Source: CAVPRW01 sp046727435 [NCBI: bacterium]
GTDB taxonomy: Bacteria > Tectomicrobia > Entotheonellia > J063
Direction: 5' to 3'
Length of the DNA: 47,178 nt
NCBI GenBank assembly: GCA_046727435.1
Contig: JBKPCR010000005.1
Location: 1 to 47,178, forward strand
The translations under genes were made by a program, and so were the position numbers. Positions within the stretch are counted from its first letter, which is position 1. Every line of letters begins with the position of its first letter. The notes beneath the pieces are model-generated. The model searched no databases, had not been told where the DNA came from, and saw only the letters and a list, made by a program, of their open reading frames with translations. This document shows positions 16,680-23,795 of this stretch, piece by piece.

Positions 16680-17666
16680 CTAGCGTATCACCTCGTCAGC
16701 CCGGAAGAGGAACGTCGGCGGGAACGTCACGCCGAGCGCCTCCGCCGTCTTCAGATTGACGACTAACGAGAACTCGGCCCGCTCAATGGGCAGGTCGGCG
16801 GGTTTGGCGCCTTGCAGGATCTTGTGCACCAAGACGGCGGAACGCCGGCACAGCGCGCGCGGGTCTGCCCCATACGCCACCAGGCTCCCCGCCTCGGCCA
16901 AGTGCCACCCGTACGCCATGGTCGGGAGCCGGTGCCGGAGCGCCAGCGCCAGGAGCGGCTGCCGATGCGTGGCAAAGAGCGGGGAGCCCATGATCAGGAG
17001 CGCGTCGGCACCGCCCTGGACCATGGCAGTGAAGGCCGCTTCGAAGGCGGCGGGAGCGCCCGCCTCCACGCGCTGGAGCTGCACGCCCAGCGCCCGCGCT
17101 TCCCGCGTGAGGTTGCTCGGCACCTCGGCGTGGGCCGCCTGGGCCGGATCGACCAGGACCGCCACCCGGGAAATCGTCGGCACCGCCTCCTTGAACAGCT
17201 CGAGACGCTTCCCCGACACCTCGATGGCCGGGAGTTCCAGCCCGGTGAGGTTGCCCCCGGGTCGTGTCACACTCGCGACGAGCCCCTGTTCCACCAGCCC
17301 ATCCGACACGCCGACGACGATGGGAATGGTGGTGGTGGCGCGCTTGGCAGCCCACGCGGCGGGGTCCGAGACCGTCCAGAAGACATCTGGAGTGCGTTGG
17401 ACCAGCTCAGCGGCCAGCGCGGGGAGCCGGTCGCTGTGCCCCTCGCCGTACCGATAATCGAAGAGGATGGTCTGTCCCTCCACATAGCCGAGGTCGCGCA
17501 ATCCCTGCTGAAAGGGCAAGAGACAAGGCGTCGGACGCTCTTCAGAAGCGGGTTCCAGCACCGCGACCCTGGGGATTTTCTCCCGCGGCTGCGCTGTGCT
17601 GGCGAGCGGTGCCGCGAAGAGGCTCAAGGTGAGTGCCACGAGGCACCTAACAGCGCTGTACCACAT
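16680..17666 (-). CDS. ABC transporter substrate-binding protein, TrpX-like (second copy)
   Basis: 328 residues with a signal peptide (ALTLSLFAAPLASTAQ). Landmarks of the family are RVAVLEP, GYVEGQ, AAKRATTTIPIVVGVSDGLV, SVTRPGGNLTGLE, RVAVLVDPAQ and LKTAEALGVTFPPTFL. It ends with EVIR and TAG, the conserved C-terminus of the family. It is clearly diverged from the copies at 12.6 and 35.5 kb and lacks their shared upstream block. No permease or ATPase is nearby. It lies between a half attC and attC-like element B, so it may have been captured as a cassette. Confidence 0.87.
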   Translation of the reverse strand: MWYSAVRCLVALTLSLFAAPLASTAQPREKIPRVAVLEPASEERPTPCLLPFQQGLRDLGYVEGQTILFDYRYGEGHSDRLPALAAELVQRTPDVFWTVSDPAAWAAKRATTTIPIVVGVSDGLVEQGLVASVTRPGGNLTGLELPAIEVSGKRLELFKEAVPTISRVAVLVDPAQAAHAEVPSNLTREARALGVQLQRVEAGAPAAFEAAFTAMVQGGADALLIMGSPLFATHRQPLLALALRHRLPTMAYGWHLAEAGSLVAYGADPRALCRRSAVLVHKILQGAKPADLPIERAEFSLVVNLKTAEALGVTFPPTFLFRADEVIR

Positions 17667-17711
17667 GGTCGTCTCCCCGAGTCGGTCTCATGCTGATGTC
17701 TTCTTGCCAAT

Positions 17712-17733
17712 GAAGCTGAACCTATTGTTAGGC
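17712..17733 (-). repeat. Half attC-like site (R' side only)
   Basis: On the minus strand GCCTAACAATAGGTTCAGC matches the R'-L' half of typical attC sites. No matching right half follows before the ABC gene 50 bases on. The stop codon of the upstream small gene (TAA) lies inside GCCTAAC. Likely a deletion remnant. Confidence 0.5.
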
Positions 17734-17962
17734 GACACGCCTGCTCTTGACACGTTTCCAAACTCCTCTCGCAACGAGCACCGGCAGGATCAAGACCGCC
17801 AGCCAGCCTGCGATGGCTGCCATGACCTAGAGTGGCGGCGGAAGCATGTCGGCATGCGGCCCCGCCAGCACGATCCCCATGACAAACGCCGCGACGCCCA
17901 TGCCGAGGAGGGCAGCAAAAAAACGCCAGGGCGGTCAGCGCCTCTCTCAGAAGCACAGTCAC
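17728..17962 (-). pseudogene. Small membrane protein, disrupted by frameshift and amber codon
   Basis: Starting at GTG 17962 the frame reads TVLLREALTALAFF. If the seven-T run near 17920 had six T, it would continue as AALLGMGVAAFVMGIVLAG, then PHADMLPPPL, a TAG (17827-17829), and in the same frame MAAIAGWLAVLILPVLVARG to a TAA inside the half attC. The joined product would be about 77 residues with two membrane helices. The part from ATG 17823 (31 residues) could still be made. It follows the DUF3565 gene by nine bases. Confidence 0.5.
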
Positions 17963-17971
17963 GCGTTGCTC

Positions 17972-18181
17972 CTACGTGCGGCGATCTGGCGGCGCCCCTG
18001 CGTCGCATTTGGCACAAGACAGCACGCGGCCGAGGGCTTTGGACCTGCCCTCTGCCGTGATGACCCACGGCCGGTTGCTCCATGGTGGATGATGCCGGAC
18101 ATGTTGGTTGTGGCCACACTCGAGCTCAGCCACCCAGTGCTGCTCATCGTCCTGATGGAAGCCGACAATGCGGCGCTCCAT
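17972..18181 (-). CDS. DUF3565 family protein
   Basis: 69 residues from ATG 18181, beginning ERRIVGFHQDDEQHWVAELE, then CGHNQHVRHHPPWSNRPWV and a terminal CAKC. This matches the DUF3565 layout: a small domain with CGH and CxxC probable metal ligands. The start is only 15 bases after the GTTAGGC end of attC-like element C, a typical cassette gene position. A longer upstream frame merely translates the palindrome. Function of the family is unknown. Confidence 0.8.
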   Translation of the reverse strand: MERRIVGFHQDDEQHWVAELECGHNQHVRHHPPWSNRPWVITAEGRSKALGRVLSCAKCDAGAPPDRRT

Positions 18182-18196
18182 GGGTGTTCCCTCGTC

Positions 18197-18278
18197 GCCT
18201 AACACAGGCGCTGAGCCACGTCTGGAAGCGGGAGCGCCGCGGACGCTGGAGGCAGGCATTTTCATGCCTTTGTTGGGC
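18197..18278 (-). repeat. attC-like element C
   Basis: On the minus strand it begins GCCCAAC (RYYYAAC) and ends GTTAGGC (GTTRRRY), 82 bp in all. The outer arms GCCCAACAAAGGC and GCCTGTGTTAGGC pair at 11 of 13 positions. The loop carries the family core CCTCCAGCGTCCGCGGCGC. It separates the SDR gene from the DUF3565 gene and is the best-formed example of its type. Confidence 0.75.
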
Positions 18279-18321
18279 TGCACACCCTCGCGTGACGCAG
18301 GCTCGCACCAGGCTTGACGCC

Positions 18322-19077
18322 TTAGCGGGTCGTGTAGCCGCCGTTGGCGAAGATCGTCTGTCCCGTGATCCACCGGCCGTCGGTCGCCAGGAATTTCACG
18401 ATCGGAACGATGTCCTCGATCTTGGTGAGTTCGCCGTTCATGCTCTGAGACTTGTGGTAGGCGACCGCGTCCGGCGTCTCGGCGGGGTAGAAGAACGGGG
18501 TATCCATCGGTCCCGGCGCTACGTTGTTGACCGAGATGCCGCGCGGGCCAAACTCCTTCGCCGCCGCCCGCGTGAAGTGTTCCACCGGCGCCTTGCTGCC
18601 GGCATAGGTGGAGTACAGCCCGGTGAATGCCGCCAGGAGCGAGGTCACGATGGTAATGATCGTGCCGCCATCGTGCATCCGCTTCCCCGCCCCCTGGATG
18701 AAGAAATACGCCGCCTTGGCGTTGACGGCGAACATGCTGTCGTACTCTGCCTCGGTGGTCTCGACGAACGGCTTCTTGAGCACCTTGCCGACGGTATTGA
18801 CGGCGATGTCGACGCGGCCATAGCGCTTGATCGCCTCATCGAACAGCCTGACGACTTCAGAGACCTTGGTCAGGTCTCCCTGGATGGCGAACGCATCGCC
18901 GCCCGCTTCCGTGACGGCTTTCACCGTCGTATCGGCCGACACCTTCGTGGCGTCGCTGTTGTAGTGCACGACGACGGAAGCGCCGTCGGCCCCAAACGTC
19001 CGGCTGATGAGTCCGCCCAGATTCTTGGCTCCGGCTCCGACGACGACCACCTTGCCTTGTAGTGTCTGATGCGCCAT
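18322..19077 (-). CDS. Short-chain dehydrogenase/reductase (SDR)
   Basis: 251 residues with the classical SDR layout: a nucleotide-binding motif VVVGAGAKNLGG (about 10-21, a variant of TGxxxGxG), NTVG after the fourth strand, a catalytic Ser in VTSLLAAF and the YAGSK motif (YxxxK) about 150-160. The end, ITGQTIFANGGY, is typical. It acts as an NAD(P)-dependent oxidoreductase in the cytoplasm; the substrate is unknown. The AAAGGAGG ribosome-binding site is strong. attC-like elements E and C flank it on both sides, so it is a complete single-gene cassette. Confidence 0.9.
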   Translation of the reverse strand: MAHQTLQGKVVVVGAGAKNLGGLISRTFGADGASVVVHYNSDATKVSADTTVKAVTEAGGDAFAIQGDLTKVSEVVRLFDEAIKRYGRVDIAVNTVGKVLKKPFVETTEAEYDSMFAVNAKAAYFFIQGAGKRMHDGGTIITIVTSLLAAFTGLYSTYAGSKAPVEHFTRAAAKEFGPRGISVNNVAPGPMDTPFFYPAETPDAVAYHKSQSMNGELTKIEDIVPIVKFLATDGRWITGQTIFANGGYTTR

Positions 19078-19117
19078 CGCGTTCCTCCTTTCAAGCTCAG
19101 TTGGTCACACCCGGTAA

Positions 19118-19216
19118 GCCCAACGCTCCCGCTGAGCTGCGGCCCACAGCCACCAAGGCCAGGAATACCCACAAAAGCCTGCGCTGTGGGCCGTCAGCTC
19201 CAGTGGGTTGTTCGGC
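19118..19216 (-). repeat. attC-like element E
   Basis: On the minus strand it begins GCCGAAC and ends GTTGGGC. Its long arms, with GGAGCTGACGGCCCACAG on one side and CTGTGGGCCGCAGCTC on the other, pair almost fully with small bulges, as in folded attC sites. It is 99 bp long. It lies directly upstream of the SDR gene and downstream of the muconolactone-isomerase-like gene. Confidence 0.75.
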
Positions 19217-19290
19217 TTTTCGCGCCGCCGCATCCCAGGACGCTGCCCGCCGTGGCGTTGCGCCGCTTCGCTGTGCTGTGCCGTCACCAC

Positions 19291-19626
19291 TTAGCGAGGA
19301 GTTGCCTTCACTTGCTCAAGTATTTGCCGGACCCGGGTTAACCGAGACTGCCAGCTTTCCAGCGGAGTGACTTGCCACTTGAGCAGGGCCCAGAAAGGCA
19401 AGCTCATCAATATCTCACCTACCTCGTCGTTGGACGCCGCGTCGACGATAAATGCGGTACCCCTGGTCCCAGCCGGAGCCCCTCCAGCCAGCACTTTCCC
19501 TTCTGCCTCCAGCTTCACCAGGCGTTCCAAACTGGGAATAACGAGAGATTCGAGGTACTGGGCAAACTGTTGAGGGGGAACCGGATAGCCAGGATCGACG
19601 ATTTCTCCATGGACCAGGTATCGCAT
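19291..19626 (-). CDS. Muconolactone isomerase-like (ferredoxin-like fold) protein
   Basis: 111 residues from ATG 19626, chosen because AAAGGAGGATGG precedes it. The sequence MRYLVHGEIVDPG, LVKLEAEGKVLAGGAPAGTR, FIVDAASNDEVGEILMSLPF and WQVTPLESW matches the dimeric alpha-beta barrel fold of muconolactone isomerase-like and YCII-like proteins. No specific catalytic residue can be assigned. The frame stays open for another 124 codons upstream, but that part has no domain and is probably non-coding leader. The downstream neighbour is attC-like element E. Confidence 0.75.
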   Translation of the reverse strand: MRYLVHGEIVDPGYPVPPQQFAQYLESLVIPSLERLVKLEAEGKVLAGGAPAGTRGTAFIVDAASNDEVGEILMSLPFWALLKWQVTPLESWQSRLTRVRQILEQVKATPR

Positions 19627-20979
19627 CTTCCATCCTCCTTTCACTTCGATTTCAAGGGTGTCACGTTCCCTGACTTGTTCATCAGTACGAATACCAGGAG
19701 TCTTCACCCGCAGTCTGTAGAGGGATTTGCCTAACGAGAAAGTGTTTTGATTGCCCGCATATACAATGCCTGTAGTTGCGCGGCCTGGTGTGGCATGAGC
19801 CAGCTCATAAGACACCACCTCCCTTCCTTCCGCTAGCTGGAAGCCGAACTCTTGATTATATAGACATCCGTCCAGATATCCTTCCCGAGACCTCGACGGT
19901 TGGTGTCGAGATATCCCCCAATCACGGGGGTATATGCTGAAATTTTGCCGCATATTAGCACAGGCGGGGATTTTATGGCTCAAGCTTTTATGCGTCATGG
20001 CCGGCTGCAGGTCACCGCGGGAAGACAGCGCCGTCCATCATGGCTGTCGGCCTTTCGAGAAGCGCGGTGAGACGCGTGTCCCGGCGCGCAGCCGCACGTC
20101 TGCAACGGGCACACACGCGCGGTCGAGCGGTCCCGGGGGCCGTGGTGAGCGCCCCGCCCTTCAGGAGACTGAGAGGCGCGTGAGGCGTTGCGGCCTCAGG
20201 AGGCGCGTCACGGCGGGAGCTGTGGCGTACCGGTGGGGACGATCGCCAGGCATCGGGGGCCTCCTCCATCATGGGAGCGAGATATGACTCAATGACTGTA
20301 GGTTGGTGCGATTGTACTGGGGCTGGTCTGTGGTGTCAACGCCGACCTGGTGACCCGGGTGATCGCAGCAGGCCGAGGGTGTCGCCAATTCAGGCATGCC
20401 CCGTGATCCTGGCGCGCCCCTATGAGCACACGACAGCCCAGCCCACCCCATCGGTGCAGTCTTTCGCGGCACCCCTGGGTCTGCCGGACCAATTCGAGCA
20501 GGTCACAACTGGACATGGCCGACCGTATTCCCCCTTGGCATCAAAGCCGTGTTGATACGGGTGACGAAGTTTGCGACGTAGAACGTCCCGGAGCACGACC
20601 GGTCAGACGTGCTCCCTGGCTTCTTGCCGAGGGCGAAAGCATCGTTTATCTGCTCAGAAACTTCAGTTGCCGCCGTCTCCGTTTCTGCCCTCAGGCCACC
20701 ACGCAGCGTATGGAGATCTCATTATAATGTCCCTAAATCGGAGCGGAGCTAACCAGACCTTGTCTCATCAGCAAGTCCACGACCGTTGACGCGCCGGTTG
20801 ACAGGCTCTTTCAATCGGCCACATGCGCACCGAGGCTTGCCGGCACTTCCATGGGAGCTGTTAGGTTGGTTGACCCCTTCCCTTGAAAATAGCCGATCGT
20901 TTTCATGCCTGTTGGTGCCCCGGCGGGGCATGGTACTTATTTTGCCATATTATCGAAATTGAAGAAATTCGGCGCATCA
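19627..20979. other. Long gap with one dispersed repeat
   Basis: About 1.35 kb with no confident gene. It holds the dispersed repeat at 20040-20280 and a GC hairpin (GCCCCGGCGGGGC near 20923) beyond the AT-rich genes. An open frame continuous with the muconolactone-like gene reaches 19998 but has no domain. Confidence 0.45.
20040..20280. repeat. Dispersed repeat, copy 1
   Basis: About 240 bp resembling 24842-25105. Shared blocks include GAGGCGCGTGAGG, GTTGCGGCCTCA and TCCCGGCGCGCA. On the minus strand both copies contain an open frame of 86 codons with the shared peptide PHAPLSL and ALTTAPG. It could be a small gene pair or a non-coding repeat. Confidence 0.5.
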
Positions 20980-21387
20980 TCACTGACGGCCTTTGTCTAT
21001 CTCAACCCATAAAACATTTTCATCAGCAAGACGGAATGTACTTAAGATTTTATTCTTGAGCGCATTGCTTGGATCATCACCTCTTAGATCCGATCCCTCA
21101 TAAGGTGTTTCGGTCTCATATTGCCATCCATCGATAATCTGGCGCTGGCCATTAATATTACGGGTGTTAGACATCTGGATTTTACCCCACCATGAAACAT
21201 TTGACGTAAGCCAATTTTCGAAGTAATCTTTGTTTTTCTTGTAGAGATTGGAGTATCTCCCGCTAGAAGGAATCCAAAAGCGCAATACTAGTTTGATTTG
21301 AGATTTATCGGGCGTATCAGTCTTATCACTACTTTCCAGATATTTTGCGAAATTAACATGGACCTTGTTATCATTTGTAATGCTCAC
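20980..21387 (-). CDS. AT-rich hypothetical protein
   Basis: 135 residues, lysine- and asparagine-rich, in a segment markedly more AT-rich than its surroundings. The sequence (VHVNFAKYLES, then FWIPSSGRYSNLYKKNKD and WGKIQMSNTRNINGQRQIID) is soluble-looking with several Trp residues. I do not recognise a family. It lies 51 bases downstream of the membrane-anchored gene on the same strand, so the two are likely one transcription unit. The base composition points to recent transfer. Confidence 0.65.
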   Translation of the reverse strand: MSITNDNKVHVNFAKYLESSDKTDTPDKSQIKLVLRFWIPSSGRYSNLYKKNKDYFENWLTSNVSWWGKIQMSNTRNINGQRQIIDGWQYETETPYEGSDLRGDDPSNALKNKILSTFRLADENVLWVEIDKGRQ

Positions 21388-21438
21388 CAGATTAGTACGC
21401 CATAGATTCCTAATAACCTCAGAGAACTGATCAAACGA

Positions 21439-21936
21439 TCAATTTGTATTTGATTCTTTTTTTATCTCTCCATAAAGTTCGCTTATAGTCTTTCCAGATT
21501 CCTTCATTAGTTTATCCATTAAAATAGATTCTGCTCGACTTTGCTCTTTTTGTATTACAAACTGCTCAAATAAAATTGAAGTTCTATCTTCCGGAATTTG
21601 TCTAACGTAGTATCTTCTTCTTGAATCATAATCAATTACACTATCCGCCCTCAAGCTCAATATAATCTTTCTTAATTCTTGCTTTGATGATTGTTTTGGC
21701 GGAATATGTGTGCGATAATTTTCATTTGCTATTTCCTTCAGGTACTCATTGTAAAGGCTGTCAAAATCAAGTGCGCGTTTATTGTCCAAAACATCATAAA
21801 CGGCTGTCCTTTGCCAATTGTTTATCTCCTTGTCTCTATCTTCGGTGCGTTTCGAAGCCATTTGGTATGCGAGCGCAGCTATAGCTACAATAGCAGACAC
21901 TAAAGCAATTGCCGTAGCAATTCTTCCCTTTTCCAT
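21439..21936 (-). CDS. AT-rich membrane-anchored protein with winged-helix-like domain
   Basis: 165 residues. The N-terminal helix (IATAIALVSAIVAIAALAY, about 6-24) is a membrane anchor. After a charged linker comes a region with WQRTAVYDVLDNKRALDFDS and ELRKIILSLRADSVIDYDSR (about 42-105) that looks like a winged helix, followed by a charged helical tail (EQSRAESILMDKLMKESGK). Family not recognised. It heads a two-gene AT-rich unit inside the cassette region. A cytoplasmic winged helix tethered to the membrane suggests a sensor or regulator, but this is inference only. Confidence 0.65.
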   Translation of the reverse strand: MEKGRIATAIALVSAIVAIAALAYQMASKRTEDRDKEINNWQRTAVYDVLDNKRALDFDSLYNEYLKEIANENYRTHIPPKQSSKQELRKIILSLRADSVIDYDSRRRYYVRQIPEDRTSILFEQFVIQKEQSRAESILMDKLMKESGKTISELYGEIKKESNTN

Positions 21937-21971
21937 TATTCATTCTCCTATCTTCACCCGCGCCACCAGCG

Positions 21972-22226
21972 TTACCGCATCCACAGCTCGACGAGCACCG
22001 GACAGTGATCGGAGAGCTGATCCCACACCGCTTTGTCTTGCTGACGATAGGTCACCTGGCGAAACGAGGTGCGGTCAACCCAGGGCAACACCCGCCGGTC
22101 GACGACGATGTGATCGATGAACTCCGTGAAGTTGTTATCCCGGCAGCTCACGGGCATCTCCTGTGTCAGCGTGGTGAGGTCGGCGTTGGCGGGCTCGCCA
22201 TCATCCAGGTCGGCCCAGGCCTTTAG
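21972..22226 (-). pseudogene. Endonuclease/exonuclease/phosphatase C-terminal fragment, copy 2
   Basis: The minus strand reads ADLDDGEPANADLTTLTQ, then FTEFIDHIVVDRRVLPW and LSDHCPVLVELWMR. The FIDHI and SDH motifs are the late catalytic motifs of the EEP (DNase I-like) fold. The N-terminal two thirds are missing. The frame is joined upstream to unrelated sequence that resembles a group II intron end. A shorter copy lies at 15.7 kb. Confidence 0.7.
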
Positions 22227-22229
22227 ATG

Positions 22230-22346
22230 GCGCGTACTCCAGACCCCACCTCGCGATGACGCCCTGGCGCTTCCCTGGTCCTTCGGCTCCACGCACACCT
22301 GGACAGGGGACTTTCACTCCCAAGCATGACAGCATGCACGGCACAC
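22230..22346 (-). mobile_element. Possible group II intron 5'-end fragment
   Basis: On the minus strand the stretch starts GTGTGCC (group II 5' consensus GUGYG). It continues with the hairpin GGGAGTGAAAGTCCC and then a block GAGCCGAAGGACCAGG and GGGGTCTGGAG, which resembles domain I of bacterial group II introns. No domain V and no reverse transcriptase are present, so it would be a truncated relic. It directly abuts attC-like element F. Confidence 0.45.
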
Positions 22347-22398
22347 ACGCTTGAGTTCAGCCGCCGCCGTAGGCGGTCGGCTCAACGAATAGTTAGGC
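22347..22398 (-). repeat. attC-like element F, right end replaced
   Basis: On the minus strand it begins GCCTAAC, then TATTCGTTGAGCCGACCGCC, a short loop, GGCGGCGGCTGAACTCAAGC. This is the closest match here to classical integron attC sites (R', L', L''). The expected GTTAGGC end is replaced after the first two bases by intron-like sequence. It follows the SnoaL-like gene. Confidence 0.75.
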
Positions 22399-22423
22399 CA
22401 GATTCTTCATGGAAGCGCTAGGC

Positions 22424-22828
22424 TCAGCTGGCAGGGACCGAGTGATGCTCATGCATGACCGTCCACCGACCGCCGATTTTGCGAAAGCAAATGGTCAAGC
22501 GAAAATCGAGCTCAACTTTATCCCCGTTTGCCTCCGTTCCACCACAGCGCATAAGGGCAGTGCCAAACGCCACATCATCACCCGCAGTAATGTTTAGCTC
22601 GCTGATGTCAAAGACCCCCGAGTCCTGAAACCAAGCAAAGAATACATCCCACGTTTTTTTGTAAGCTTCAATTCCCTTCGATTGAGCCGGAGGCGGGACG
22701 TCGAACATCAATATCTCCGGGGAGTGGTTGGCCATAATTCCATCGAGATTCTTGGTGCGGACTGCCCTTGCCCAACTCTCGACTAGGTTGCAGATCTCGG
22801 CTTCATCTGTCGATCTATTGGTGCGCAT
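22424..22828 (-). CDS. SnoaL-like/DUF4440 family protein
   Basis: 134 residues. The pattern EICNLVESWARAVRTKNLDG, ILMFDVPPP, KGIEAYKKTWDVFFAWF and ICFRKIGGRWTVMHEHHS is typical of the NTF2-like cone fold (SnoaL_3 / DUF4440). Members include isomerases, hydrolases and uncharacterised stress proteins; the substrate cannot be told. The gene starts about 60 bases after attC-like element G and ends just before element F, so it is a single-gene cassette. No signal peptide. Confidence 0.85.
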   Translation of the reverse strand: MRTNRSTDEAEICNLVESWARAVRTKNLDGIMANHSPEILMFDVPPPAQSKGIEAYKKTWDVFFAWFQDSGVFDISELNITAGDDVAFGTALMRCGGTEANGDKVELDFRLTICFRKIGGRWTVMHEHHSVPAS

Positions 22829-22885
22829 ACTCTTGCCTATCTCCTTGATTGGGCTTGCTGCAAGTATCGGTAGTCACGCTTCGCA

Positions 22886-23045
22886 GCCTAATGTTGCCCT
22901 TGCAGCGGCGCGCCGCTGCAAGGGCCTGTTGAGACTGTCGAAAAACCCCGAATGTCGAAAAACAGGGGCCCTAACTCCTGTAGTTTCAAGGGTGACCTGC
23001 TGCGAAAAATCCAGAAATTGGACTTTTTCGACAGTCTCGTTAGGC
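22886..23045 (-). repeat. attC-like element G, interrupted by a MITE
   Basis: The outer ends on the minus strand are GCCTAAC and ATTAGGC. Removing the 108-bp insertion and one GTT restores a 49-bp site with a perfect inner palindrome (GCCCTTGCAGCGGCG and its complement). The perfect inner dyad lacks the bulges of classical attC sites. It separates the GYD and SnoaL-like genes. Confidence 0.65.
22931..23038. mobile_element. MITE with 15-bp terminal inverted repeats
   Basis: 108 bp bounded by GAGACTGTCGAAAAA and its exact complement TTTTTCGACAGTCTC. GTT flanks both ends (22928-22930 and 23039-23041) as a likely three-base target duplication. There is no coding capacity. The internal TGTCGAAAAAC is repeated near the left end. 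The parent transposon is not in the window. Confidence 0.85.
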
Positions 23046-23133
23046 GGCCGCTTCAGGGCTCGGACGTGCGATCACCTCTCACACGGCCCTGAGCCGGCTG
23101 CTCCGTCGTTGACTGAGCACGCCTTGAAAGGCG

Positions 23134-23424
23134 TTACGGCATCGTGCCGACAATTTTCTTCATGTCCTCCAAAGAGAAGCCACGCAACGTCTCCGTCCGC
23201 ACGTTGCCGAGCGAGCCCACCTGCAGCAGGGCGGTGGTAACCGCTTCATCGCTCCCCTCCATGACCGCCACGATATCGTAATGCCCGACGGTGTAGTAAA
23301 GGTCCTTCACCCTGACCCCCAGCTTTTCAGCCATCGCCCTGAACGCTTCGTACCGATCCGGCGAGTCCTTGATGTTCCGGATTCCCTGATCAGTAAAGTT
23401 CAGAAGACTAATAAACGTTGCCAT
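23134..23424 (-). CDS. GYD domain protein
   Basis: 96 residues from ATG 23424 with AAAGGAGATGG upstream. The sequence MATFISLLNFTDQGIRNIKD, KLGVRVKDLYYTVGHYDIVA and LGNVRTETLRGFSLEDM is the GYD family (named for its Gly-Tyr-Asp motif, here GHYD), a small ferredoxin-like domain of unknown function often encoded near detoxification genes. A longer frame upstream only translates the palindromic region. Flanked by attC-like elements D and G. Confidence 0.9.
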   Translation of the reverse strand: MATFISLLNFTDQGIRNIKDSPDRYEAFRAMAEKLGVRVKDLYYTVGHYDIVAVMEGSDEAVTTALLQVGSLGNVRTETLRGFSLEDMKKIVGTMP

Positions 23425-23554
23425 GATCCATCTCCTTTGGTGAGCGATACCGTACTGGCGGTCGCCGACCGAGCATGCTGGAAGAAGACCGCCATTCCTC
23501 CAGAGCTCCGGATGCCACAACGTCTGCAAGATTCCGACTGCCGCGTCACGCTGC

Positions 23555-23612
23555 GCCTGAGCCGCGCCCGGAAGCTGAAGCGGAGCGGACGCTGGAGGGC
23601 GTCGGCTCAGGC
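23555..23612 (-). repeat. attC-like element D (inner part)
   Basis: GCCTGAGCCG and CGGCTCAGGC form the arms, with the family loop GACGCCCTCCAGCGTCCGC between them. The RYYYAAC and GTTRRRY boxes are not intact. It lies between the ABM gene and the GYD gene. Confidence 0.55.
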
Positions 23613-23795
23613 CGATGTGGGCCCCCGCACAGTGAAGGACACGGCCCAGGGGTTTTATCTGCCTCACTCACGGGGGGTCCTTGCACCGTGTCCCGCGCCT
23701 GCCTTCTGACGCCCCCGTCACGTCTGCTTGGAGGCGGGTAGCACTGGAGAGCCCCCTGGGGGTGTGGTCCAGCGGCGCGCCCTGGGAGGAGGGTG

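Noticed and set aside
19105-19290. Minus-strand frame with the peptide NNPLELTAH
   Set aside because: It is a translation of attC-like element E. Such peptides recur because the palindrome recurs, not because a protein is made.
19627-19998. Upstream extension of the muconolactone-isomerase-like gene
   Set aside because: Open by chance for 124 codons, no domain, and a strong ribosome-binding site marks the internal start.
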